Shown here: in pieces, positions 1-7,708 of the stretch
How positions within the stretch are numbered: position 1 is the first letter of the stretch
Layout: every line of letters begins with the position of its first letter
Origin: Fibrobacter sp.
GTDB taxonomy: Bacteria; Fibrobacterota; Fibrobacteria; Fibrobacterales; Fibrobacteraceae
Assembly: GCA_017503015.1 (NCBI GenBank)
Contig: JAFVTX010000004.1
Span: 1 to 49,502, forward strand
Reading direction: 5' to 3'
DNA length: 49,502 nt
The notes under the pieces: model-generated
Seen by the model: the letters and a program-made list of their open reading frames with translations, nothing else
Databases searched by the model: none
What the model was told of the DNA's origin: nothing
Translations under genes and position numbers: made by a program

Positions 1-166
1 CACCATCCAGCTCCCTGAAGGTGTCGAGATGGTTACCCCGGGTGACACCGTTACCATCCACGTGAACCTGATCGCCCCCATCGCCATGGAAAAGCAGCTC
101 CGCTTCGCTATCCGTGAAGGTGGCCGTACCGTTGGTGCTGGTTCCGTAACCGAAATCATCAAGTAA
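1..166 (+). CDS. tuf: Elongation factor Tu, C-terminal end (5' truncated by window edge)
   Basis: The reading frame opens at base 2 and gives the last 54 residues of EF-Tu. They include the domain III signature [19 protein letters not shown] and [16 protein letters not shown], and the protein ends in EIIK. EF-Tu carries aminoacyl-tRNA to the ribosomal A site as a GTPase. Only the domain III beta-barrel, which contacts tRNA and EF-Ts, is visible here. It is followed after 12 bases by rpmG and then tRNA-Trp and secE-nusG, the usual tuf-trnW-secE-nusG order. The start and the GTPase domain lie outside the window. Confidence 0.97.
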
Positions 167-178
167 TCAGGATTAAAA

Positions 179-331
179 ATGCCTAGAGAACTCATCGTGC
201 TCGAATGCACAGAATGCAATCAGCGCAACTATGATTGCGACAAGAACAAGCGTCTTCACCCCTCCCGCGTGGAGTACAAGAAGTACTGCCGGTTCTGCCG
301 CAAGCATACCGTTCACAAGGAATCCAAGTAA
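179..331 (+). CDS. rpmG: 50S ribosomal protein L33 (zinc-binding form)
   Basis: This 50-residue protein starts [13 protein letters not shown] and ends [10 protein letters not shown]. It is a small protein of the large ribosomal subunit near the E site. Two CxxC pairs (C10/C13 and C37/C40) are intact, so this is the zinc-ribbon (C+) form and not a zinc-free paralogue. ATG at 179 is preceded by AGGA at about 169-172. The gene lies between tuf and tRNA-Trp with 12-base gaps on both sides, so it is very probably co-transcribed with them. Confidence 0.96.
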   Translation: MPRELIVLECTECNQRNYDCDKNKRLHPSRVEYKKYCRFCRKHTVHKESK

Positions 332-343
332 GGAATTCGGAAT

Positions 344-416
344 AGGTCGGTAGCTCAATTGGTAGAGTCACGGTCTCCAAAACCGTTGGTTGGGGGTTCG
401 AGTCCCTCCCGACCTG
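344..416 (+). tRNA. trnW: tRNA-Trp (CCA anticodon)
   Basis: This is a 73-nt cloverleaf. A 7-bp acceptor stem pairs 344-350 (AGGTCGG) with 409-415 (CCGACCT), with G as discriminator base at 416. The anticodon stem ACGGT/ACCGT encloses loop CTCCAAA with anticodon CCA, for tryptophan. The T arm has stem 392-396/404-408 and loop TTCGAGT. The 3' CCA is not encoded. The tRNA sits inside the protein operon between rpmG and secE, so it must be cut out of a polycistronic transcript. Confidence 0.97.
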
Positions 417-437
417 CTCGCTTCCTCAGGAGTCATT

Positions 438-626
438 ATGCGTAAGATCCAGCAATATGTGAAAGAGTCTATCCAGGAATTGAAGAAGGTCACCTGGCCT
501 ACTTGGGAAGAACTTAAAGGATCAACTCTCGTGGTGATGCTCTTCAGCGTCATTATGGGTTGCTATATTGCCGGTCTCGATGTTGGTCTCTCTTGGGTTA
601 TCGACAAGATTATGGGGAGGGGCTAG
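438..626 (+). CDS. secE: Protein translocase subunit SecE
   Basis: This 62-aa protein has one transmembrane helix (about residues 28-52) after an amphipathic stretch carrying the SecE signature LKKVTWPTWEEL. It clamps SecY in the inner-membrane Sec translocon. I chose ATG 438 (MRKIQQYVKES). An upstream in-frame ATG at 390 would start inside tRNA-Trp and is not credible. AGGAG at about 428-432 precedes the start. The stop is one base before the nusG ATG, implying translational coupling. Confidence 0.96.
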   Translation: MRKIQQYVKESIQELKKVTWPTWEELKGSTLVVMLFSVIMGCYIAGLDVGLSWVIDKIMGRG

Positions 627-627
627 C

Positions 628-1170
628 ATGAAACGCTGGTACGCCATCCATACCTTCTCGGGTCAAGAAAACAACATTAAAAAGCACATCGAGCAGATGA
701 TTGAGCGCGAAGGCGTTCAAGAAAAGTTCGGCCAGATTATCGTACCGACGCGTGAAGTGGTCAGCAATGTCCGCGGCAAGCGTCGTACTTCTGTTCAGAA
801 CCTGTTCCCTGCTTACATCATCATTGAAATGGAGCTGGACGAGCTCACCCAGCACCTGGTGTCGACCATCAATGGCGTCACCCATTTCGCCGGAATGACC
901 CGCACAAGCCGGGTTCCCATTCCGCTTCAACAGAGCGAGGTCGATCGCCTTCTGGGAGTCAATCCTGAAGACACCATCGAAGGCGAGATCCAAATCCCGT
1001 ACACTATTGGCGATAATGTCTGCATCAAGGAAGGTCCTTTCAAGGGCTTTGTGGGCGTCGTAGATGAGATTATGGAAGACAAGACCAAGATCAAGGTCAT
1101 GGTTTCCGTTTTCGGTCGTTCTACGCCTGTGGAACTCGGCTTCAACCAAGTCGAATCCACTGACGCTTAA
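628..1170 (+). CDS. nusG: Transcription termination/antitermination protein NusG
   Basis: This 180-aa protein begins MKRWYAIHTFSGQE, the NGN domain that binds the RNA polymerase clamp. It ends with a KOW domain (about residues 127-175, with GPFKGFVGVVDEI and VFGRSTPVELGFNQVE) that contacts ribosomal S10 or Rho. Length and domain order are normal for NusG. ATG 628 is chosen over an in-frame ATG at 568 that would overlap secE deeply. GGGGAGG at about 614-620 is the ribosome-binding site. It lies directly downstream of secE and upstream of rplK. Confidence 0.97.
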   Translation: MKRWYAIHTFSGQENNIKKHIEQMIEREGVQEKFGQIIVPTREVVSNVRGKRRTSVQNLFPAYIIIEMELDELTQHLVSTINGVTHFAGMTRTSRVPIPLQQSEVDRLLGVNPEDTIEGEIQIPYTIGDNVCIKEGPFKGFVGVVDEIMEDKTKIKVMVSVFGRSTPVELGFNQVESTDA

Positions 1171-1200
1171 TGGTACGGTTTTTGCAACGGAGATAACACA

Positions 1201-1626
1201 GTGGCAAAGAAAATCACAGGTTATATTAAGCTCCAGATTCCCGCCGGCGCCGCTAACCCGGCTCCCCCGGTAGGTCCCGCCCTTGGTCAGAAGGGTGTGA
1301 ACATCATGGAGTTCTGCAAGCAGTTTAACGCTAAGACCCAGAACGACAAGGGAATGATTATCCCGGTCGTCATTACGGTCTATGCGGACAAGAGCTTTAC
1401 CTTCATCACGAAGGTATCGCCGGTCCCGGCCCTCATCAAGAAGGCTGCCGGAATCGAGAGCGGCTCTGGTGAACCCAACCGTAAAAAGGTTGCAAAGATC
1501 ACCAAGGCCCAGGTCCAGGATATCGCCCAAAAGAAGATGCCGGATCTAAACACAATCGACCTCGAAGCCGCTATGCGCATGGTTGCGGGCACTGCTCGTT
1601 CCATGGGCGTCGAAGTGGTTGACTGA
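1201..1626 (+). CDS. rplK: 50S ribosomal protein L11
   Basis: This 141-aa protein starts [18 protein letters not shown] with the hallmark [19 protein letters not shown]. It is a component of the GTPase-associated centre, bound to 23S rRNA. The start codon is GTG (1201), supported by CGGAG at about 1188-1192. Its methyltransferase, PrmA, is encoded at 15.6 kb in this same window. Gap to rplA is 40 bases. Confidence 0.97.
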   Translation: MAKKITGYIKLQIPAGAANPAPPVGPALGQKGVNIMEFCKQFNAKTQNDKGMIIPVVITVYADKSFTFITKVSPVPALIKKAAGIESGSGEPNRKKVAKITKAQVQDIAQKKMPDLNTIDLEAAMRMVAGTARSMGVEVVD

Positions 1627-1666
1627 GGCAGGTAATTCACCGTTACGTATCTGACAGGAAAATTTC

Positions 1667-2353
1667 ATGTTCAGAGGAAAAAAATACAAGAAGGTTGCAG
1701 AAGCTTTCGACCGTAACAAGGCTTATGGTCTGAGCGAAGCAATCGAAATCCTAAAAAAGTCCGAGGTGAAGTTCGACCAGACGGTCGAAGTGCACTTTAA
1801 CCTCGGTGTGGACCCAAAACATTCCGACCAAGTGGTTCGTGGCACGGTTGTGCTGCCGCATGGTACCGGTCGTCAGGTCCGCGTTCTCGTGTTCTGCAAG
1901 GACAACAACATTGAAGTTGCAAAGAACGCAGGCGCTGACTATGCTGGCGGTGCTGACTTGGTTCAGAAGATACAGGAAGGATGGCTGGAATTCGATTCCG
2001 TCGTTGCTACTCCCGACATGATGCCGGTGATTAGTAAGGTGGCTCGTGTTCTTGGTCCTCGTGGTATGATGCCTTCTCCCAAGGCCGGTACGGTGACCGT
2101 TAACGTCGCCCAGACCGTCAAGGAACTGAAGGCCGGTAAAATCCAGTACCGCGTTGACAAGGGCGCCAACGTCCACGCTCCTGTAGGCAAGCTCTCCTTC
2201 AGCGTCGAACAGCTGGCCGAAAACGCCAAGACCGTTATCGACTCTGTGGTGAAGAACAAGCCCCAGTCTTCTAAGGGCACATACATCAAGAGCCTCACTC
2301 TGACGGCTACGATGGCCCCGGGCATCAAACTTGATATGGCACTGACGCGCTAG
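1667..2353 (+). CDS. rplA: 50S ribosomal protein L1
   Basis: This 228-aa protein has the L1 signatures [20 protein letters not shown] and [16 protein letters not shown]. It forms the L1 stalk that moves deacylated tRNA out of the E site. In many bacteria L1 also represses its own rplKA mRNA. No obvious L1-binding mimic was identified in the 30-base nusG-rplK gap or the 40-base rplK-rplA gap, but this was judged by eye. The stop lies 8 bases before rplJ. Confidence 0.97.
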   Translation: MFRGKKYKKVAEAFDRNKAYGLSEAIEILKKSEVKFDQTVEVHFNLGVDPKHSDQVVRGTVVLPHGTGRQVRVLVFCKDNNIEVAKNAGADYAGGADLVQKIQEGWLEFDSVVATPDMMPVISKVARVLGPRGMMPSPKAGTVTVNVAQTVKELKAGKIQYRVDKGANVHAPVGKLSFSVEQLAENAKTVIDSVVKNKPQSSKGTYIKSLTLTATMAPGIKLDMALTR

Positions 2354-2361
2354 GAGGAACC

Positions 2362-2907
2362 ATGAAAGCTGTAGTTAAAAAACAACAGACCGTGGACGCT
2401 CTCGTCGAGTCGTTCAAGGACGCCACCGCCGTCTATCTGCTCAATTTCCAGGGCATCACTGTCGAAAAGGACAATGCCCTGCGTAAGGCTCTCGCTGCAA
2501 AGGGCGTTAAGTACCACGCTGTGAAGAACACTCTTCTGAAGCGCGTGCTCGCTGCCCTCAAGGTTGAAGGTCTCGACGACCAGCTGACCGGAGCTACTTC
2601 CGTGATGGTTGGCTTCGAAGATGATCCTCTTCTGCCTGCCCGCGAAATTGAAGCATTCCACAAAGCAAATCCTGATTTCTTGGTCGCCAAGAGCATTTAC
2701 CTCGACGGTAAGCCCATGCCTGGCTCCGAAGTCGTGAACCTCGCTAAGATTCCTGACCGTAAGGGCATGATCGCTATGATCGTCTCTATGGCTCTTGGTC
2801 CTGGCTCCACGATTGCCGGTCAAATCAAGACCCTCCAGGAAAAGCTGGAAAAAGAATCGGGTTCCGAAGCCGCAGCTCCTGAAGCTGCCGCAGCACCGGA
2901 AGCTTAA
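2362..2907 (+). CDS. rplJ: 50S ribosomal protein L10
   Basis: This 181-aa protein is the base of the L7/L12 stalk. It contains FQGITVEKDNALRKALAAKG and VKNTLLKRVL. The C-terminal helix binds L12 dimers and ends in an Ala/Glu/Pro-rich tail. A strong ribosome-binding site, AGGAGG at 2352-2357, overlaps the rplA stop. Only 8 bases separate rplA from rplJ, so there is no room for a separate L10-leader RNA of the type that controls rplJL in many bacteria. Confidence 0.96.
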   Translation: MKAVVKKQQTVDALVESFKDATAVYLLNFQGITVEKDNALRKALAAKGVKYHAVKNTLLKRVLAALKVEGLDDQLTGATSVMVGFEDDPLLPAREIEAFHKANPDFLVAKSIYLDGKPMPGSEVVNLAKIPDRKGMIAMIVSMALGPGSTIAGQIKTLQEKLEKESGSEAAAPEAAAAPEA

Positions 2908-2958
2908 CAACAAACCACAAACCAAAACTTTTAAACGGAATAATCGGAGAAACACATC

Positions 2959-3330
2959 ATGGCAACTGATATCAAGGCACTGGGCGATCAAATTGTTGGT
3001 CTTACCCTTCTCGAAGCCAAGGCTTTGGCTGACTACCTCAAGGAAACTCACGGCATCGAAGCTGCTGCCGGTGGCGCCGTCGTAATGGCCGCCGCTGCTG
3101 CTGCCCCCGCCGAAGAGAAGACCGAATTCGACGTAATCCTCGTCGAATGCGGCGCTCAGAAGATGAACGTCCTTAAGGAAGTTCGCGCTATCACCGGTCT
3201 CGGCCTCGCCGAAGCCAAGAAGGTCGTCGAGACTGCTAACAGCGTCATCAAGGAAGCCGCTCCCAAGGCCGACGCCGAAGCTCTCAAGAAGAAACTCGAA
3301 GAACTCGGAGCAAAGGTTACCCTTAAGTAA
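2959..3330 (+). CDS. rplL: 50S ribosomal protein L7/L12
   Basis: This 123-aa acidic stalk protein has an N-terminal dimerisation domain (residues 1-35), an Ala-rich hinge (about 40-50, [11 protein letters not shown]) and a C-terminal factor-binding domain. The C-terminal domain contains [20 protein letters not shown] and [12 protein letters not shown] and ends GAKVTLK. It recruits EF-Tu, EF-G and other GTPases. A ribosome-binding site, GGAG at about 2946-2949, precedes ATG 2959. Confidence 0.97.
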   Translation: MATDIKALGDQIVGLTLLEAKALADYLKETHGIEAAAGGAVVMAAAAAAPAEEKTEFDVILVECGAQKMNVLKEVRAITGLGLAEAKKVVETANSVIKEAAPKADAEALKKKLEELGAKVTLK

Positions 3331-3363
3331 TGCTCTCAGTTCTTTGAACTGCTCTTGCCAATC

Positions 3364-3397
3364 GCCTGCACGTAAGTGCGGGCTTTTGGTGTTTTTA
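3364..3397 (+). terminator. Attenuator-like hairpin between rplL and rpoB
   Basis: An 8-bp stem (3364-3371 with 3376-3383, one G-T pair, loop GTAA) is followed by a T-rich stretch, CTTTTGGTGTTTTTAT. It looks like a weak intrinsic terminator, yet rpoB starts only about 35 bases later with no clear new promoter. In E. coli a partial terminator in the same place sets the ratio of ribosomal protein to polymerase mRNA. By analogy this may do the same. Confidence 0.6.
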
Positions 3398-3432
3398 TCT
3401 AATCAGGCCCTTCACCGGATGAGGTATTTCTA

Positions 3433-6400
3433 ATGACAACGGAGCGAAAGAGTTATTCCTCCAACAGATTCCAGCTGGAACTTCCGTACTTGATTGAAGT
3501 CCAGAAGGCATCGTACGAGCAATTCCTTCAGGCCAACATTCCCCAAGAAAAGAGGATGAAAGTCGGTCTGGAGCGGGTCTTCCAGGACATCTTCCCGATT
3601 ACGGACCAGAACGGTCTCTATTCCCTGGAATACGAAAAATACTATTTCGGCATCCCGAAATACAGCATCCCTGAATGTCGCGAGCGCGGGCTCACCTACA
3701 GCATGGAGCTCTACGCTACGCTGGCCCTCCGCATTTTCGAAAAAGATGGCGAAGACCGCAAGCTGAAGGAAGAAGTCAAGAACGACGTCTTGATTTGCGA
3801 ACTCCCCATCATGACCGAAAACGGCACCTTTATTGTGAACGGCGCCGAACGCGTGGTCGTGTCCCAGCTGCACCGCTCTCCCGGTGTGAGCTTCGACGAA
3901 GAAATGCAACCCAACGGTCGTTCCGATTACAAGAGCCGTATTATTCCGCACCGCGGCGCTTGGGTGGAATTCAACACCGAAGGTGACATCCTTTACCTGA
4001 TTATCGACCGCAAGAAAAAGCTTGCGGCTACCGCCATGCTCAGAAGCATCGGTTTCGAGACCACTCAGGATATCTTGAACCTGTTCTACAAGAAGACCGA
4101 AGAAGTCTCCGTGCAGGACCTGGCCAACGAACTTGACGAAAACGGCAAGTCTGTGCTTATCGACCGTATCATCTTCAACGACGTGGTGGATTCTTCTACC
4201 GGTGAAGTGATTGTCGAGGCCAACACCGTTATCGACGACAAGAAGCTGGAATGCTTGCTCGAAAACAAGGTGGACAAGGTCGTTCTCCTCTCCAAGGAAG
4301 AAGAAAACCTGCTTATCCACTACACCCTGGCTGCCGACAAGACCAAGTCCAAGGGTGAAGCACTCCGCGCTATCTACTCGGTAACCCACCAGCAGCAGGA
4401 CGAAGCTCCTAACGACGAAGCTGCACGCCTTTATTTTGAAGGCCTGTTCCTGAACGACCCCCGCAAGTACGACTTGGGCGAAGTGGGCCGTTACCGCTTG
4501 AACAACAAGGTTTATACCTCCGAAATCCAGGGCATCCTCAAGAACGTCTCTGAACAGTTCAACATTCAGGACCTGAAGATCCCGAGCCTCTCTACCATGA
4601 CCATGAGCAAGGCCGACTTCCTTGCCATTATCGAATACATGGTGGGCCTCTATGACGGAGCCTCCGGATACGCCCTGGACGATATCGACCACTTGGGCAA
4701 CCGCCGCACCCGTTCCGTGGGTGAACTTTTGGCGGGCCAGATTTCCGTGGGTCTTTCCCGTATGTCTCGCGTCATCCGCGAGAACCTTTCTCTCCATTCC
4801 GACGAAGAACAGACCACTCCTCGTGACTTGGTGAACACCCGCATGGTGTCCTCCGTGGTTCAGTCCTTCTTCGGTTCTTCTCAGCTTTCCCAGTTCATGG
4901 ACCAGATGAACCCGCTTTCTGAGCTCACTCACAAGCGTCGTCTCTCTGCTCTTGGTCCCGGTGGTCTTTCTCGTGAGCGCGCCGGCTTCGAAGTTCGTGA
5001 CGTTCACTACACCCACTATGGCCGTCTGTGCCCCATCGAGACTCCTGAAGGACCGAACATCGGTCTTATCAACTCCCTGGCTTCTTTCGCCGTGGTGAAC
5101 CACTTCGGCTTTATCGAGACCCCGTACCGTATCGTGGGCCTTGTGGAATTTGCCGATGCCAATGGCAACAAGTGCATGTTCCCCGAAGAAAAGTGGCACT
5201 TTGGCATTTTCAAGGGCTTTGTCCATGACCCCCACCTGTTCGTGCAGCTGGAACTCTCCAAGAAGGAGATGGACGATGTCCGCATGAACCTGGACAACCG
5301 CCAGCGCGACCTGTTCGACAGCTTTGTGAACAAGGTGTTCCAGATCAAGGACGCCGAAGGCAATGTCTCTTACTGCAAGAACGGCTTTGTGCTGGACAGC
5401 TTTGACGGCAAGCCCGACTATGTGCAGAAGGGCTCTGCGGTTGAACAGATTGTTTCTGACTTTATCACTTACTTGACCGCCGACGAAGAAGATTCCTTCA
5501 AGGTGGCTCCGGCTTCTACCGAGCTCACCGACGACAACCGTTTCAAGGAAGAATACGTTATCGTCCGCGACAAGAGCGAATACCCCCACCTGCTCCGCCA
5601 GGATAGCATCGAAATCGGCGATACCGAAACGGACCACATCGACCTTATGGACGTGGCCCCGATGCAGATCGTGTCCGTGGCCGCAGGCCTTATCCCGTTC
5701 CTGGAACACGACGACGCCAACCGCGCCTTGATGGGTTCCAACATGCAGCGCCAGGCCGTGCCTCTGCTCCGTGCCGAAGCTCCTGTGGTGGGAACCGGCC
5801 TCGAACGCCGTGCCGCCCTTGACTCGGGTACCGTGGTTCGCGCCAAGCACGACGGCAAGGTGACCTTCGTGGATGCCCGCACCGTGACCGTGCAGCGTGG
5901 CAACATGGTGAACGGCAACTTTGAGCCTCTCACCGGCCTCGGCGAAAACTTTGAATTCCTCGGCAAGGATCCTATCGACAATTACGTGCTCCGCAAGTTC
6001 GAGCGCTCTAACCAGGATTCCTGCATCAACCAGAAGCCTATCGTGAACGTGGGTGATTTCGTCAAGGCGGGCGACGTGCTGGCCGACGGCGTTTCTACCG
6101 ACCACGGCGAACTGGCTCTGGGTAAGAACATCTTGATTGGCTTCCTCCCCTGGAACGGTTACAACTACGAAGACGCCGTTATCATTTCCGAAGAGCTCGC
6201 CATCAAGGATACCTTTACATCCATCCATATCGAAGAATACGAGCTGGAAGTTCGCGACACCAAGCGCGGCCCCGAAGAGCTCACCCGTGAAATCCCCAAC
6301 GTGGGCGAAGATGCGCTCCGTAATCTGGACGAGAACGGCGTGATTCGCGTAGGTGCCGAAGTCAATGCCGACGATATTCTGGTGGGTAAGGTGACGCCCA

Positions 6401-7707
6401 AGGGCGAAACGGAACTCACTCCGGAAGAACGCCTGCTCCGCGCCATCTTCGGCGAAAAGGCCGGCGATGTCCGCGATTCTTCTCTCAAGGCTCCTCCGGG
6501 AATGAAGGGCGTGGTGCTTGAAACCCGCGTCTTCAGCAAGAAGGACAAGTCCGACAAGAAGAGCAAGGAAAAGGATGCGGAAATGATCGAAGAAATCCGC
6601 TCCAATTTCCAGACCCAGATCGACAAGATCAAGGCCTCTTGCCGCGAACACCTGTTCGAACTCCTGGCTGGCAAGGCAGCTGGTAAGGTGATGGACAACG
6701 AAACTCACGAACTCCTGATTCGTGAAGGCCAGATTTACAACGAACAGAACCTCGCCATGCTGGACGTGACCAAGGTTTCTCCGGCTTCCACCTTCGTGAC
6801 CGGCGACGATGAGCTCCAGGAAATGGTGCTCTCCCTGGTGCTGGTGGCCCGCGACAACCTCGATACCCTGACCCGCACCATGGAAAAGGAAATCGACAAG
6901 GTCACCAAGGGCGACGAACTCAAGCCCGGCGTTCTCAAGAGCGTCAAGGTCTATATCGCCAAGAAGCGCTGCCTCTCCATCGGTGACAAGATGGCCGGTC
7001 GTCATGGTAACAAGGGCGTGGTCTCCAAGATCGTGCCTGTCGAAGACATGCCGTTCACCGAAGACGGTCGCCCCCTCCAGATTCTTCTGAACCCCCTGGG
7101 CGTGCCTTCTCGTATGAACATCGGTCAGGTGCTCGAAGTCCACTTGGGCTGGGCTGCAAAGACCCTCGGCTTCAAGGTTTCGACCCCCGTGTTCGACGGT
7201 GCCAAGTTCGAAGACATCTGCAAGGAACTGGAAAAGGCTTACCAGAAGAACCCCATTGTCAACTACGAAATGGATCCGGACAACAACAAGATTATCGGTA
7301 AGGCCAAGCTCTATGACGGCCGCACCGGTGAAGCCTTCTTGAACCCGGTCACCATCGGTTACATGTACTACCTGAAACTCGGTCACTTGGTGGACGACAA
7401 GATCCACGCCCGTTCTATCGGTAGCTACGCCCTCGTGACGCAGCAGCCTCTGGGCGGTAAGAGCCAGTTCGGTGGCCAGCGCTTCGGTGAAATGGAAGTG
7501 TGGGCTATGGAAGCTTACGGTGCCGCTTACACCCTGCAGGAACTGTTGACGGTCAAGTCCGACGACGTGACGGGACGTTCCATGGTGTACGACGCCATCG
7601 TCCACGGCAAGAACACTCCGAAGCCGGGTATCCCCGAATCCTTCAACGTGATGATTCGCGAAGTTCATTCTTTGGGTCTTGACATCGAGACCACTGGAGA
7701 TAGGTAA
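3433..7707 (+). CDS. rpoB: DNA-directed RNA polymerase subunit beta
   Basis: This 1424-aa core polymerase subunit carries the classic segments GSSQLSQFMDQ, HKRRLSALGPGGLSRERAG and GRLCPIETPEGPNIGLINSL. Near the C-terminus it has MAGRHGNKGVVSKI and GGKSQFGGQRFGEMEVWA. In the rifampicin pocket the residues matching E. coli D516, H526 and S531 are D490, H500 and S505, all wild type, so the site is predicted drug-sensitive. The protein is longer than E. coli RpoB (1342). Some extra length lies in a Lys/Glu-rich stretch near residues 1030-1090 (KKDKSDKKSKEKDAEMIEE). Codon use is strongly biased, as expected for a highly expressed gene. The rpoC ATG follows the stop after one base. Confidence 0.98.
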   Translation: MTTERKSYSSNRFQLELPYLIEVQKASYEQFLQANIPQEKRMKVGLERVFQDIFPITDQNGLYSLEYEKYYFGIPKYSIPECRERGLTYSMELYATLALRIFEKDGEDRKLKEEVKNDVLICELPIMTENGTFIVNGAERVVVSQLHRSPGVSFDEEMQPNGRSDYKSRIIPHRGAWVEFNTEGDILYLIIDRKKKLAATAMLRSIGFETTQDILNLFYKKTEEVSVQDLANELDENGKSVLIDRIIFNDVVDSSTGEVIVEANTVIDDKKLECLLENKVDKVVLLSKEEENLLIHYTLAADKTKSKGEALRAIYSVTHQQQDEAPNDEAARLYFEGLFLNDPRKYDLGEVGRYRLNNKVYTSEIQGILKNVSEQFNIQDLKIPSLSTMTMSKADFLAIIEYMVGLYDGASGYALDDIDHLGNRRTRSVGELLAGQISVGLSRMSRVIRENLSLHSDEEQTTPRDLVNTRMVSSVVQSFFGSSQLSQFMDQMNPLSELTHKRRLSALGPGGLSRERAGFEVRDVHYTHYGRLCPIETPEGPNIGLINSLASFAVVNHFGFIETPYRIVGLVEFADANGNKCMFPEEKWHFGIFKGFVHDPHLFVQLELSKKEMDDVRMNLDNRQRDLFDSFVNKVFQIKDAEGNVSYCKNGFVLDSFDGKPDYVQKGSAVEQIVSDFITYLTADEEDSFKVAPASTELTDDNRFKEEYVIVRDKSEYPHLLRQDSIEIGDTETDHIDLMDVAPMQIVSVAAGLIPFLEHDDANRALMGSNMQRQAVPLLRAEAPVVGTGLERRAALDSGTVVRAKHDGKVTFVDARTVTVQRGNMVNGNFEPLTGLGENFEFLGKDPIDNYVLRKFERSNQDSCINQKPIVNVGDFVKAGDVLADGVSTDHGELALGKNILIGFLPWNGYNYEDAVIISEELAIKDTFTSIHIEEYELEVRDTKRGPEELTREIPNVGEDALRNLDENGVIRVGAEVNADDILVGKVTPKGETELTPEERLLRAIFGEKAGDVRDSSLKAPPGMKGVVLETRVFSKKDKSDKKSKEKDAEMIEEIRSNFQTQIDKIKASCREHLFELLAGKAAGKVMDNETHELLIREGQIYNEQNLAMLDVTKVSPASTFVTGDDELQEMVLSLVLVARDNLDTLTRTMEKEIDKVTKGDELKPGVLKSVKVYIAKKRCLSIGDKMAGRHGNKGVVSKIVPVEDMPFTEDGRPLQILLNPLGVPSRMNIGQVLEVHLGWAAKTLGFKVSTPVFDGAKFEDICKELEKAYQKNPIVNYEMDPDNNKIIGKAKLYDGRTGEAFLNPVTIGYMYYLKLGHLVDDKIHARSIGSYALVTQQPLGGKSQFGGQRFGEMEVWAMEAYGAAYTLQELLTVKSDDVTGRSMVYDAIVHGKNTPKPGIPESFNVMIREVHSLGLDIETTGDR

Positions 7708-7708
7708 T

